DNA of 64,000 nt from Castellaniella sp049673105 (GTDB lineage: Bacteria; Pseudomonadota; Gammaproteobacteria; Burkholderiales; Burkholderiaceae_B), in the NCBI RefSeq assembly GCF_049673105.1, contig NZ_JBATXG010000006.1, positions 124,001 to 188,000 of the forward strand. The letters run 5' to 3'. The translations under genes and the position numbers were made by a program. Each line of letters begins with the position of its first letter. Within the stretch, counting starts at the first letter, position 1. Below are positions 53,730 through 62,530 of this stretch, in pieces. A model generated the notes under the pieces. The model was not told where the DNA came from. It ran no database searches and saw only the letters and a list, made by a program, of their open reading frames with translations.

Positions 53730-54518
53730 ATGCTGGAACTTGATCACATCTCTCTGAGCTACGCCACAGATCACGGTCGCAACACCGTCCTGCGAGATCT
53801 GAATCTGTCTCTGGACAGCGGCGAGATCGCCTGCCTGTTGGGCGCCTCGGGGTGCGGCAAGACCAGTGTGCTCAGGGCCATCGCCGGCTTCGAACCGCTG
53901 GACGCCGGAACGATCCGCCTGGACGGCTGCCTGCTGTCCGATCAGAAATGCTGCATGGCGCCTGAATTCCGGCGCGTGGGCATGATGTTCCAGGACTATG
54001 CGCTGTTTCCCCATCTGAACATCGCCGACAACGTGGGCTTTGGCCTGCGCCGCCAGTCCAGTCACGAACGGCGGCAGCGTATCCACGACATGCTGGCTCT
54101 GGTCGGCATGAGCGGCCTGGACAAGCGCTATCCGCACGAGCTATCCGGCGGTCAGCAACAGCGCGTCGCGCTGGCCCGGGCGCTGGCGCCCGCCCCCGCC
54201 CTGCTGCTGCTGGACGAGCCGTTTTCGAATCTGGACGTCGATGCGCGGGAACGACTGGCGTTCGAGCTGCGCGATCTGCTGAAGGCCGCCGGCAGCACTG
54301 CGCTGGTGGTCACCCACAATCAGGCCGAAGCCTTTGCCGTCGCCGACAGGATCGGCATCCTGCAACAAGGCCACCTGATCCAATGGGCGACCCCTTACGA
54401 CACCTATCATCATCCGGTCAGCCCGGAAATATCGGCCTTCGTCCGCCGCGAGGCGCTGCTGGCCCAACGCACCCAGGCCTGCCTGCGCGGCGCGCCTGCG
54501 GCCTGCGCCGCCGCCTGA
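53730..54518 (+). CDS. fbpC: Ferric iron ABC transporter ATPase, short form
   Basis: A 262-residue ATPase of the FbpC class. Walker A is GASGCGKTS, the signature LSGGQQQRVALARAL, Walker B LLLLDEPFSNLDVD and the switch VVTHNQAEAFA. It ends soon after the switch region, while typical FbpC proteins have a further 80-90 residues forming the regulatory domain, so the transporter may lack that control. Starts 11 bp after fbpB and faces ntrC. Confidence 0.9.
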   Translation: MLELDHISLSYATDHGRNTVLRDLNLSLDSGEIACLLGASGCGKTSVLRAIAGFEPLDAGTIRLDGCLLSDQKCCMAPEFRRVGMMFQDYALFPHLNIADNVGFGLRRQSSHERRQRIHDMLALVGMSGLDKRYPHELSGGQQQRVALARALAPAPALLLLDEPFSNLDVDARERLAFELRDLLKAAGSTALVVTHNQAEAFAVADRIGILQQGHLIQWATPYDTYHHPVSPEISAFVRREALLAQRTQACLRGAPAACAAA

Positions 54519-54542
54519 CCGCAGCCGGCTGAACGCTGTTTC

Positions 54543-56036
54543 TCAGGCGCCCGGCGGTTCCTGAGGATCCAGCCCCAATTCCTGGCATTTGCGCGTCAGC
54601 GTATTGCGGCCTATCCCCAGCATCAGCGCCGCCCGTCCCCGTTGCCCGCCCGCCAGCGCCAAGGCCTGGCGCAATAGCACGCGTTCAAAATCCTGCCGCA
54701 AGACATCCGTCAGATCAAGGTCCTGCCGCTGCAAACGGAGCCTAACCTCGTGGGCCAGAGCAGCCTGCCAGTCATTTTGCGGCTCCGCGTCTGACCGCCC
54801 CCCAGGGGCGCCGCCGTCCGCGTGGATGTCCGGCGGCAGGTCCTGGGCGTGCACCTGGGGGCTGGCGGTCATGACGGTCAGCCATTGGCAGATATTTTCC
54901 AGCTGGCGGATATTGCCGGGATAGTCGAACTGCTGCAGGGCCCGCAGGGCGTCAGGGTCGAGCGTGCGCACAGGCACACCCAGCTGGGCTGCGCTGCGCG
55001 CCAGAAAATGGCGTGCCAGCGTCTCGATGTCTTCGCGCCGCGCCCGCAGGGCCGGCAGACGCAAACGGATGACGTTCAGGCGATGGAACAGATCGGCGCG
55101 AAACAGGCCGGCCTGCACGCGGTCTTCCAGGGGCTGGTGCGTGGCTGCCACGATGCGGACGTCGACCTGAATGGCACGGCTGCCCCCTACCCGGTAAAAG
55201 CTGTTTTCCGCCAACACACGCAGCAGGCGCGTCTGCAGCTCGGCGGGCATATCGCCGATCTCATCCAGAAACAGTGTGCCGCCATCGGCCTCTTCGAAGC
55301 GGCCCTTGCGCATCTGGACGGCGCCGGTAAAAGCGCCACGCTCGTGGCCGAACAGCTCGGCTTCCAGCAGATCGCGCGGAATCGCCGCGGCATTGACCGC
55401 CACGAATGGCCCAGCCGCGCGCCGGCTGTGCTGGTGCAAGGCTCTTGCCACCAGTTCTTTGCCGGTGCCCGATTCGCCGGTAATGAGCACCGTGACGCTG
55501 GACTGGGCCAGGCGTCCGATGGCGCGAAAAACTTCCTGCATGGCTGGCGAATGCGAAAGCAGCATGCCGCTTTCTTCCGTGCGCTCGATGTCCGCCGACA
55601 CCACCGGGCTACCGGCTTCCTGTTCAGGCGCGGACGGGACGGTCGTCGAGTCCCTCGCCGCCTGCGCCGCGCGGCTGATCAAATCCATAGCCGCCTGGAT
55701 ATCAAAGGGCTTGGCCAGATAATCGAAAGCGCCCTGGGAAAATGCGGCGACGGTGGTGTCCAGATCGGTATAGGCCGTCATCAGAATGACCGGCAGATCC
55801 GGCAGACGGGCGCGAATTCCGGCCAGAACCTCGAAGCCGTCCATCCCTGGCATCCGGACGTCGGATAGCAGCACGACGGGACGCTTCGGGTCTTGCAGGT
55901 CATCCAGATCGTCCAGGGCCGCCAGCAGGGCTGCACCGTCGGCAAAGCAGTGCGGCTCCCAGCCTGCCTTGCCCAGGGCGCGTTCCAGCACCCAGCGCAT
56001 GCCGGGCTCGTCATCCAGGACCCAGACAGGCTTCAT
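54543..56036 (-). CDS. ntrC: Nitrogen regulation response regulator NtrC
   Basis: A 497-residue sigma54 activator. The receiver acceptor is D59 in LLSDVRMPGMDG, followed by the K in DYLAKPF. The AAA+ domain has GESGTGKELVARALHQHS and the sigma54-contacting GAFTGA, then GGTLFLDEIGDMP. The C-terminal Fis-like helix-turn-helix is GQRGRAALMLGIGRNTLTRK. Start at 56036 overlaps the ntrB stop (ATGA). A longer reading to 56795 lies in ntrB. Confidence 0.95.
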   Translation of the reverse strand: MKPVWVLDDEPGMRWVLERALGKAGWEPHCFADGAALLAALDDLDDLQDPKRPVVLLSDVRMPGMDGFEVLAGIRARLPDLPVILMTAYTDLDTTVAAFSQGAFDYLAKPFDIQAAMDLISRAAQAARDSTTVPSAPEQEAGSPVVSADIERTEESGMLLSHSPAMQEVFRAIGRLAQSSVTVLITGESGTGKELVARALHQHSRRAAGPFVAVNAAAIPRDLLEAELFGHERGAFTGAVQMRKGRFEEADGGTLFLDEIGDMPAELQTRLLRVLAENSFYRVGGSRAIQVDVRIVAATHQPLEDRVQAGLFRADLFHRLNVIRLRLPALRARREDIETLARHFLARSAAQLGVPVRTLDPDALRALQQFDYPGNIRQLENICQWLTVMTASPQVHAQDLPPDIHADGGAPGGRSDAEPQNDWQAALAHEVRLRLQRQDLDLTDVLRQDFERVLLRQALALAGGQRGRAALMLGIGRNTLTRKCQELGLDPQEPPGA

Positions 56037-56986
56037 GGCGTCTCCAGAGGCAGCAGCAGACGGAATTCGGTATGACCCGGCCGCGAATCGAATTCCAGTA
56101 CGCCGCCATGCAGTTGCAGGCAGGCCTGGGCCAGATTCAGCCCCAGCCCCGTGCCCTGGGCGCGACCCGTCACCAGGGGATGAAAGAGCTTGTTTTGCAA
56201 GGCTTCGGGCACGCCGGGGCCGTTGTCGATCACCGTGATCATCAGCCCCATGCGATGCGGGGTGCGCAACAGCACTGGCTGGTGCACGATGCGCGTGCGC
56301 AGTTGCAGCACAGGCGCGGACAGATCCGCAGCCTCGGTCAAGGCCTGCGCCCCGTTGCGCACCACGTTCAGCAGCGCTTGCAACAGGCGGTCGCGGTCGG
56401 CGACGATGTCGGGCACCGAGGTATCGTAATCGCGCACCAGCGTCAGCCGCTGGCCGAATTCCAGCTCGATCAGGGCCAGCGCCCGCTCGCAGATCTCGTG
56501 CACATTGAAGCAGTGCGGTTCGATGTCCTGCCGCTGGGGCGACACCAGCCTGGCGACCAGATTGGCCAGGCGATCGGCTTCTTCGATGATGACCCGGGTG
56601 TAATCCTGCAGGTTGCGGTCGGCCAATTCCATCTCCAGCAACTGCGCGGCCACGCGCAGACCGGTCAGGGGATTGCGAACCTCGTGGGCCAGATTGCGCA
56701 GCGTTTCGCGTTGCGCGGCCTGATCGGCCAGCGCCTGCTGCTGGTCGTCGAAACGGGCCGCCTGATGCACCGGAATTTCCAGCAGCCAGGCCCAAGGCTG
56801 CCCCGACAGCGGAGTCTTCAAAACGCTGGTCAGGCCGCCGAGAAAGATCGCCGGACTTTGCCCGACCAGCTGCCGCCTGGACGCCCCCAGCAGTTCCTCG
56901 GCGGCGCTGTTGGCGTACACAATCCGTTCGGATTCGTCCAGCAACAGCACCGCCGTTTGCAGCAGCTCGAAGCCGGACGGATCCAT
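56033..56986 (-). CDS. ntrB: Nitrogen regulation sensor kinase/phosphatase NtrB
   Basis: A 317-residue cytoplasmic histidine kinase. The N-terminal PAS-like region (ERIVYANSAAEELLG) is compact; the H-box is NLAHEVRNPLTGLRVAAQLLE with H101, then the N box NVVRNGAQAL, G1 VIDNGPGVP and G2 GTGLGLNLA. It phosphorylates NtrC when nitrogen is limiting, under PII control. Total length is about 30 residues shorter than most NtrB proteins, mainly before the H-box. Confidence 0.93.
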   Translation of the reverse strand: MDPSGFELLQTAVLLLDESERIVYANSAAEELLGASRRQLVGQSPAIFLGGLTSVLKTPLSGQPWAWLLEIPVHQAARFDDQQQALADQAAQRETLRNLAHEVRNPLTGLRVAAQLLEMELADRNLQDYTRVIIEEADRLANLVARLVSPQRQDIEPHCFNVHEICERALALIELEFGQRLTLVRDYDTSVPDIVADRDRLLQALLNVVRNGAQALTEAADLSAPVLQLRTRIVHQPVLLRTPHRMGLMITVIDNGPGVPEALQNKLFHPLVTGRAQGTGLGLNLAQACLQLHGGVLEFDSRPGHTEFRLLLPLETP

Positions 56987-56998
56987 GGGGACGGCCTT

Positions 56999-58411
56999 TT
57001 ACAGGGCGTAGTACATGTCGAACTCGACGGGATGCGGCGTCACGCGCAGGCGATTGAGTTCGCTTTCCTTCAGGTGCAGGTAGGCATCCAGCAAGTCGTT
57101 GCTGAAGACACCGCCGCGCGTCAGGAATTCACGGTCGCGGTCCAGGGCTTCCAGGGCTTGTTCCAGCGAGGAGCAGACGGTCGGGATCTTGGCGTCTTCT
57201 TCGGGCGGCAGATCGTACAGGTTTTTATCTGCCGGGTCGCCCGGGTGGATCTTGTTCTGCACGCCGTCCAGACCCGCCATCATCAGCGCCGAAAACGCCA
57301 GATAGGGATTGGCCAGAGGATCCGGGAAGCGGGCTTCCACCCGGCGGGCCTTGGGATTGCTGACGTAGGGGATGCGGATCGAGGCCGAACGGTTGCGGGC
57401 CGAATACGCCAGCTTTACGGGGGCTTCGTAGTGCGGCACCAGGCGCTTGTAGGAATTCGTGCCCGGATTGGTCAGGGCGTTCAGGGCGCGGGCATGATGG
57501 ATGATGCCGCCGATGTAGTACAGCGCGAATTCCGACAGGCCGCCGTAACCGTTGCCCGCAAACAGGTTCTGGCCGTCCTTCCAGATCGACTGGTGCACGT
57601 GCATGCCCGAGCCGTTATCGCCGACGACGGGTTTGGGCATGAAGGTCGCTGTCTTGCCATAAACGTGGGCGACGTTGCGGATCACGTATTTCATGATCTG
57701 CGTCCAGTCGGCGCGCTGCACCAGCGTGGAAAAGCGGGTGCCGATTTCCAGCTGGCCGCAGTTGCCGACCTCGTGGTGGTGGATCTCGACGGGTACGCCC
57801 ATCTGTTCCATCAACAAGCACATTTCGGAGCGCATGTCGGCGAAAGAATCGATGGGCGGCACGGGCACGTAGCCGCCCTTGACGGCGGGCCGATAGCCTT
57901 GGTTGGTGCCGTTGGCATCGTCCGCATTGGACCAGGCGCCTTCGTTGGAATGGATCTTGACGAAGCTGCCCGCCATATCGGAATTCCAGCTGATGCCGTC
58001 AAAGACGAAGAATTCGGGTTCCGGGCCGAAATAGGCGGTATCGCCCAGACCGCTGGATTTCAGATAGGCTTCCGCGCGGCGCGCCAGGGAACGCGGGTCG
58101 CGGTCATAGCCCTTCAGGTCGGAAGGCTCGACCACATCGCAGGTCAGGATCAGCGTGCTTTCCTCGCGGAAGGGATCCATGCGGGCGGTGGCGGCATCCG
58201 GGACCAGAATCATGTCCGAGGCTTCGATGCCCTTCCAGCCGGGCAGCGAAGAGCCGTCGAAGGCCACGCCGGATTCCATGCGGTCTTCGTCCACCAGGCC
58301 GGCGGGCACCGTCAGGTGGTGCTCACGGCCCAAGGTATCGGTAAAGCGGAAATCCACGAACGCGACTTCGCGATCGACAATCATCTGGACGACGTTTTCA
58401 GGGGTGGACAT
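56999..58411 (-). CDS. glnA: Glutamine synthetase type I
   Basis: A 470-residue GS-I-beta enzyme that makes glutamine from glutamate and ammonia. Signatures: FDGSSLPGW, EPEFFVFD, the ATP site KPVVGDNGSGMHVHQS, the NRSASIRIP segment and the adenylylation loop NLYDLPPEE with Y399. I use the ATG at 58411, preceded by AGGAG; a longer reading to 58516 runs through the promoter. First gene of glnA-ntrB-ntrC, downstream of an NtrC/sigma54 promoter. Confidence 0.97.
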   Translation of the reverse strand: MSTPENVVQMIVDREVAFVDFRFTDTLGREHHLTVPAGLVDEDRMESGVAFDGSSLPGWKGIEASDMILVPDAATARMDPFREESTLILTCDVVEPSDLKGYDRDPRSLARRAEAYLKSSGLGDTAYFGPEPEFFVFDGISWNSDMAGSFVKIHSNEGAWSNADDANGTNQGYRPAVKGGYVPVPPIDSFADMRSEMCLLMEQMGVPVEIHHHEVGNCGQLEIGTRFSTLVQRADWTQIMKYVIRNVAHVYGKTATFMPKPVVGDNGSGMHVHQSIWKDGQNLFAGNGYGGLSEFALYYIGGIIHHARALNALTNPGTNSYKRLVPHYEAPVKLAYSARNRSASIRIPYVSNPKARRVEARFPDPLANPYLAFSALMMAGLDGVQNKIHPGDPADKNLYDLPPEEDAKIPTVCSSLEQALEALDRDREFLTRGGVFSNDLLDAYLHLKESELNRLRVTPHPVEFDMYYAL

Positions 58412-58499
58412 ACGGGCTCCTGCGCCAAAAAATAAAAAGGATGCAAGCCCGGGGGCTTTGCCATGTGCGACGGTGCGAGGCGTCGTCGGTTTTTCATAA

Positions 58500-58515
58500 A
58501 GCAAATGCCGTGCCA
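58500..58515 (-). promoter_or_regulatory. sigma54 promoter of glnA
   Basis: On the minus strand the sequence TGGCACGGCATTTGCT matches the sigma54 consensus (-24 GG, -12 GC with 10-base spacing). Transcription would start near 58490, about 79 bases before the glnA ATG. Confidence 0.88.
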
Positions 58516-58588
58516 ACTATCGAGCACCGTGCGAGCCGTCGCTGCTGCCCGCGCCAGCCAGGCGCAGGATCCTGATTCAACGGCGAAA

Positions 58589-58605
58589 CGCACCAAATTG
58601 GTGCA
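58589..58605. promoter_or_regulatory. NtrC site 1 (proximal)
   Basis: CGCACCAAATTGGTGCA is a near-perfect 17-bp NtrC site, with a GCACCAA/TTGGTGC palindrome around one central A. Its centre is about 107 bases upstream of the predicted glnA start. Confidence 0.85.
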
Positions 58606-58620
58606 CATTTTAAAACAGGA

Positions 58621-58637
58621 TGCACCGCATCAGGGCA
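58621..58637. promoter_or_regulatory. NtrC site 2 (distal, overlaps the hemW stop)
   Basis: TGCACCGCATCAGGGCA matches one NtrC half-site exactly and the other partly. It is 32 bases from site 1, three helical turns, and its right end covers the hemW stop codon. Confidence 0.6.
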
Positions 58638-59850
58638 AAAATTCCATTTGCAAATCATTCAAAAAGCGCCAACCCTGAGAAGTGGCCTGCACGCGGTCCA
58701 GCCCCGGCTGCAGCAAGCCCCGATCCACCGCGCGGCGCATGGCCGGCAAGATGGCCATCAAGGACAGGCCGGTGCGTTCGATGAACAGCCCGCCTTCGAC
58801 CCCCTGCTTCAATCGCAAGGCATTGAGCATGAACTCAAAGCCCAGATCCCCATGATTGAGTTCGCGCTGCTCGACGATGTGCTTGCCCTGGCGTTCCTGA
58901 GCCAGGCGCATCCAGGCGTCGGGCATGCGCGCACGGGCCTGACGAATGATGCGATTCTGAAAAGAAATCTTGGAATGTGCGCCTGGCCCTATGCCCAGAT
59001 AGTCGCCGAACTGCCAATAATTCATGTTGTGCTGGCAGACCTGGCCGGGCCGCGCATAGGCGGATACCTCGTAGCGCTCGAATCCGGCGGCCTCGGCCAA
59101 GGCCGCCACCCTATCCTGCATGACCGCGCTCTGTTCGTCGTCGGGCAGTCGCGGCGGATATTTGGCGAATACGGTATTGGGTTCCAGCGTCAGGTGATAC
59201 AGCGACAGATGCCCGGTCTCGAACGCCAGCGCCTCGCGCACGTCCTGTTCACATTGGGTCAACGTCTGCTGCGGCAAGGCGAACATCAGATCCAGGTTCA
59301 CACGGTCCACGGCGCGCTGCGCCATCTCGATCGCCGCCTTGGCCTGAGCGGCATCGTGAATGCGCCCCAGGCGCTTCAATTTGTCATCGTCGAAGCTTTG
59401 AATGCCCAGCGAAATGCGATTCACGCCGGCCTTGGCATAGCCCTGGAAACGGGCCGCCTCGGCCGTGCCGGGATTGGCCTCCAGCGTGATTTCCGCATCC
59501 GGCGGCAGGCTGAGCGTCGCGCGCAGCAGGCTGATGATCTGGTCTACCGCATCGGCGGACAGCAGGCTGGGGGTGCCGCCGCCGAAAAATACCGTGGACA
59601 CCTGTCGCCCCCAGACATCGGGCAGCGCTTGTTCCAGATCTGCCTGCAGCGCCTGCAAATAGGCCTGTTCCGGGATGTCTCCGTTGCGCTCGTGCGAATT
59701 GAAATCGCAGTACGGACATTTGTGCACGCACCAGGGCACGTGGATATAAATGGACAGCGGCGGCAAGGCCGCCAGACCGGGCCGGCCTCGCACGCCGGGA
59801 CGGCCATCGCTGGCTGGCTCGGCCTGCGGTACACGGACAAGTTTTTTCAT
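58630..59850 (-). CDS. hemW: Haem chaperone HemW (radical SAM family)
   Basis: A 406-residue HemW protein, a radical SAM enzyme related to HemN that hands haem to target proteins. The cluster motif is CVHKCPYC, followed by FFGGGTPSLL and the TLEANPGT and RISLGIQSF segments. The C-terminal HemN_C region has YWQFGDYLGIGPGAHSK. Starts at the ATG at 59850, 10 bases after rdgB. The end lies in the glnA regulatory region. Confidence 0.93.
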   Translation of the reverse strand: MKKLVRVPQAEPASDGRPGVRGRPGLAALPPLSIYIHVPWCVHKCPYCDFNSHERNGDIPEQAYLQALQADLEQALPDVWGRQVSTVFFGGGTPSLLSADAVDQIISLLRATLSLPPDAEITLEANPGTAEAARFQGYAKAGVNRISLGIQSFDDDKLKRLGRIHDAAQAKAAIEMAQRAVDRVNLDLMFALPQQTLTQCEQDVREALAFETGHLSLYHLTLEPNTVFAKYPPRLPDDEQSAVMQDRVAALAEAAGFERYEVSAYARPGQVCQHNMNYWQFGDYLGIGPGAHSKISFQNRIIRQARARMPDAWMRLAQERQGKHIVEQRELNHGDLGFEFMLNALRLKQGVEGGLFIERTGLSLMAILPAMRRAVDRGLLQPGLDRVQATSQGWRFLNDLQMEFLP

Positions 59851-59860
59851 GGAAGCACCT

Positions 59861-60475
59861 TCAGCAGGGCAAGTCGCCGTATTCGCTGCGCAAAGCCTGC
59901 AGCAACTGGCGCAGCGCGCGCGCGCGGTGACTGAGCCGGTTTTTCTGTTCCAGCGGCAGTTCAGCCGCCGTCATGCCCAGATCGGGCAGATAAAAATACG
60001 GATCGTAGCCAAAGCCATTGGCGCCTCTGGGCGCCATCAGGATTTCGCCGTCCCAGCTGCCCTCGACGACGATGGGACGCGGATCGTCGGCGCTGCGGAT
60101 GTAGACCAGCACGGCAACGTAGCAGCCGCGCCGGTCCGGCTGGTTTGCCAGATCGGCCACCAGGCGCGCATTGTTCGCCGCATCCGAGCGCGTGCCATCG
60201 GCGGATGCGGCATATCGAGCCGATTGCACGCCAGGCGCGCCGCCCAGGGCCCGGACGCACAGCCCGGAATCATCGGCCAGCGCGGGCAGGCCGGTGCTTT
60301 GGCTGGCATGCCGCGCCTTGGCCAGAGCATTTTCCACAAAGGTGCCAAACGGCTCTTCGGCCTCGGGGACCCCCAGCGCGCCCTGGGGCACCATGTCGAT
60401 CCCTGCCGCTGCCAGGCTGGCTGAAAATTCCTTGAGTTTGCCGGGGTTATTGGACGCCAGGACGACGCGCTTCAT
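59861..60475 (-). CDS. rdgB: Non-canonical purine NTP pyrophosphatase (RdgB/HAM1)
   Basis: A 204-residue ITPase that clears dITP and XTP. Motifs: VLASNNPGKLKEF at the start, FVENALAKARHAS, ALADDSGLCVRALGGAPGVQSARYA and GFGYDPYFYLPDLG. I use the ATG at 60475, overlapping the rph stop (ATGA). A longer upstream reading lies inside rph. Confidence 0.96.
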   Translation of the reverse strand: MKRVVLASNNPGKLKEFSASLAAAGIDMVPQGALGVPEAEEPFGTFVENALAKARHASQSTGLPALADDSGLCVRALGGAPGVQSARYAASADGTRSDAANNARLVADLANQPDRRGCYVAVLVYIRSADDPRPIVVEGSWDGEILMAPRGANGFGYDPYFYLPDLGMTAAELPLEQKNRLSHRARALRQLLQALRSEYGDLPC

Positions 60476-61224
60476 GACGCGGACTCCAGGGCCAGGGACT
60501 GGGCCTGGATCAGTTGGCGGATCCCGCCATCGGCCAGATCCAGCAAGGCATCCAGCTGTTGACGCCGGAAACTGCCGCCCTCGCCCGTACCCTGGACTTC
60601 GACGAAATCCCCGGCGCCGGTCATGACGACATTCATGTCGGTATCGCACTGCGAGTCCTCGGCGTAGTCCAGATCCAGGACAGCCGCTTCGCCGATCAGC
60701 CCCACCGAGACCGCCGCCACCTGACCGCGCAAAGGATTGGCCGTCAATAAGCCGCGCGCCTGCAGGCCGCGCACCGCCAGCGCCGCCGCCAGCCAGGCGC
60801 CGGTGATGCTGGCGCAACGCGTGCCGCCATCGGCCTGCAGGACGTCGCAATCCAGGTGCAGGGAACGTTCCCCCAGCGCCTGCAGATCGAACACCGCCCG
60901 CAGACTGCGACCGATCAAGCGCTGGATTTCCTGAGTGCGCCCGCTTTGCTTGCCCCGGGCGGCCTCGCGTTCGCCGCGGGTGTGCGTGGCGCGCGGCAGC
61001 ATGCCGTATTCCGCCGTCACCCAGCCCTGGCCTTTGCCCTTCAGGAACGGCGGTACTTTTTCCAGCACGCTGGCGGTACACAGCACGCGGGTATCGCCCA
61101 TACAAGCCAGCACGGACCCTTCGGCATGGCGCGTATAGCCGGTCAGCAGCTGAACCGGACGCAGAGCGTTGGCCGCTCGCCCGGAGGGGCGGGCAGCGGA
61201 GACGGATAGAGGGGATTCGGACAT
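60472..61224 (-). CDS. rph: Ribonuclease PH
   Basis: A 250-residue 3'-5' phosphorolytic exonuclease that trims tRNA precursors. The PH motif is YTRHAEGSVLACMGDTRVLC, followed by VTAEYGMLPRATHTR and QADGGTRCASITGAWLA; DLDYAEDSQCDTDMNVVMTG is also diagnostic. First gene of rph-rdgB-hemW, divergent from yicC. Confidence 0.97.
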   Translation of the reverse strand: MSESPLSVSAARPSGRAANALRPVQLLTGYTRHAEGSVLACMGDTRVLCTASVLEKVPPFLKGKGQGWVTAEYGMLPRATHTRGEREAARGKQSGRTQEIQRLIGRSLRAVFDLQALGERSLHLDCDVLQADGGTRCASITGAWLAAALAVRGLQARGLLTANPLRGQVAAVSVGLIGEAAVLDLDYAEDSQCDTDMNVVMTGAGDFVEVQGTGEGGSFRRQQLDALLDLADGGIRQLIQAQSLALESAS

Positions 61225-61295
61225 GAGTGGATTTCCAGGCTGAAGGAGCAGACTACAATGACGCCCTTATTGTAGAGAATCCCGAGAGCGCCCCG

Positions 61296-62204
61296 ATGAT
61301 CCGTAGCATGACTGCCTATGGCGCCAGCCGCCTGGAAGCCGAACAGGGTGTCCTGGCCGCCGAAGTGCGCAGCGTCAACAACCGCTTTCTGGACCTGAAC
61401 CTGCGGATCCCCGAGGACCTGCGCTTCGCCGAAGGCGCCGTGCGCGAGCTGGTCAATCGCCATGCCCTGCGTGGCAAGGTCGAAATCAAGCTCAGCTACA
61501 GCGTCGTTGAACGAGATGCGCTGCGCCCCTTTGACGAGGCCGCCGTCCAGGCGTTGGCCGGGCAACTGGCCTGGGCGCGCCGCCATATCCCCGATCTGCC
61601 TGCCCCGACCCTGGCCGAACTGCCCCGTGAAGGCCTGGCCCGCAGCGGTCTGGATGCGGCAATCTGGCAACCGCTGTGCGAACAGGCCTGTACCCAGGCT
61701 CTCAAGGAATTCCAGGCCGCCCGCGAACGCGAAGGCGCCCGCCTGGCCCAGGCCATGCTGCAGATGGCCGAGGACATCACGGACATTGTGGACCGTGTGC
61801 AGGCCGAGCTGCCCGAGCTGGTGCGGCAGCATCAGGACCGCATCGCCCAGCGGCTGCGCGAAGCTCTGCTGGCGGCCAGTCCGGAAGGGTTTTCCGCCAT
61901 CAGCGGCGCCGAACTGACCGCCCGCATCGCCCAGGAAGCCAGTCTGTTCGGGCTGCGCGTGGATGTGGCCGAGGAAATCACCCGCTTGCGTTCGCACCTG
62001 CAGGAACTGCGCGATATCCTGAACGGCGCCCATGCCTCGGCGACGCGCGGCAGCGGCAAGCGCCTGGACTTCCTGTTCCAGGAAATGAATCGCGAAGCCA
62101 ATACCCTGGGTTCCAAAGCCGCCGCCCTGACTGTGACCCAGGCCGCCATCGACCTGAAGCTGCTGATCGAGCAGATGCGCGAGCAGGCGCAGAACATCGA
62201 GTGA
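61296..62204 (+). CDS. yicC: YicC family endoribonuclease
   Basis: A 302-residue YicC protein. Conserved: MIRSMTAYGASRLE, EVRSVNNRFLDLNLRIP at the N-terminus and the C-terminal GKRLDFLFQEMNREANTLGSKA. E. coli YicC is a small-RNA-cleaving endoribonuclease. A longer reading from 61227 overlaps the promoter region. gmk, often downstream, is not here. Confidence 0.95.
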   Translation: MIRSMTAYGASRLEAEQGVLAAEVRSVNNRFLDLNLRIPEDLRFAEGAVRELVNRHALRGKVEIKLSYSVVERDALRPFDEAAVQALAGQLAWARRHIPDLPAPTLAELPREGLARSGLDAAIWQPLCEQACTQALKEFQAAREREGARLAQAMLQMAEDITDIVDRVQAELPELVRQHQDRIAQRLREALLAASPEGFSAISGAELTARIAQEASLFGLRVDVAEEITRLRSHLQELRDILNGAHASATRGSGKRLDFLFQEMNREANTLGSKAAALTVTQAAIDLKLLIEQMREQAQNIE

Positions 62205-62280
62205 TCCGCCGTCCAGGATACGGCGTGCGCCCGCCTCTGGAATGCTCAGACTAATGGAAAATCCCTGTTTCCTTGCAGAC

Positions 62281-62294
62281 TTGATTCGAATCAA
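62281..62294. promoter_or_regulatory. FNR/Anr-type site
   Basis: TTGATTCGAATCAA is a perfect FNR-type palindrome (TTGAT-N4-ATCAA), also compatible with Dnr/NnrR. The centre is about 40 bases before the start expected from the -10 box GATAAT at 62315-62320, as in FNR class II promoters. Confidence 0.88.
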
Positions 62295-62314
62295 GGTGAT
62301 GATTTCTCATCTGC

Positions 62315-62320
62315 GATAAT
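62315..62320 (+). promoter_or_regulatory. Candidate -10 box of the nor-like operon
   Basis: GATAAT lies about 21 bases after the FNR-type site, the usual distance. Transcription would start near 62327-62329 and leave a leader of about 200 bases. Confidence 0.6.
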
Positions 62321-62530
62321 CCCATGTCGGCGTGCACAGTCGTGCCGCACTTCCCTCTTCCTCGTGGCTCGGCAACTGACATTGCAATGCAATATTAAAA
62401 ATCAACGTCTGTTGCAAACCGGGCTCGTTCTGTAGCGCGCATTCCCCAAGCCGCCAGTAAGGGCATCTGCGTTTCCCCTCGCCCACCTTTCTAGACTAGC
62501 CCGACCATCAGCCCGATCGGGGAGGAAGAC

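Larger units (their letters stand above)
62205..62530. promoter_or_regulatory. Intergenic region between yicC and the nor-like operon (326 bp)
   Basis: This non-coding gap holds the FNR-type site, a GATAAT -10 box, a 13-bp palindrome ATTGCAATGCAAT at 62381-62393 and then a GGGGAGGAAG ribosome-binding region just before 62531. I see no RNA gene or other reading frame. Confidence 0.7.

Noticed and set aside
56072..58435. A long open frame of about 787 codons on the plus strand opposite ntrB and glnA
   Set aside because: It is antisense to two well-recognised genes; long open antisense frames are expected in high-GC coding DNA. The translation is rich in H, R, Q and G and shows no domain.
62371..62385. 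A sigma54-like GG...TTGC pair in the nor leader, which would fit NorR control
   Set aside because: The GG to GC spacing is 11 bases rather than the required 10, and -24 context is poor; the FNR promoter explains the region better.
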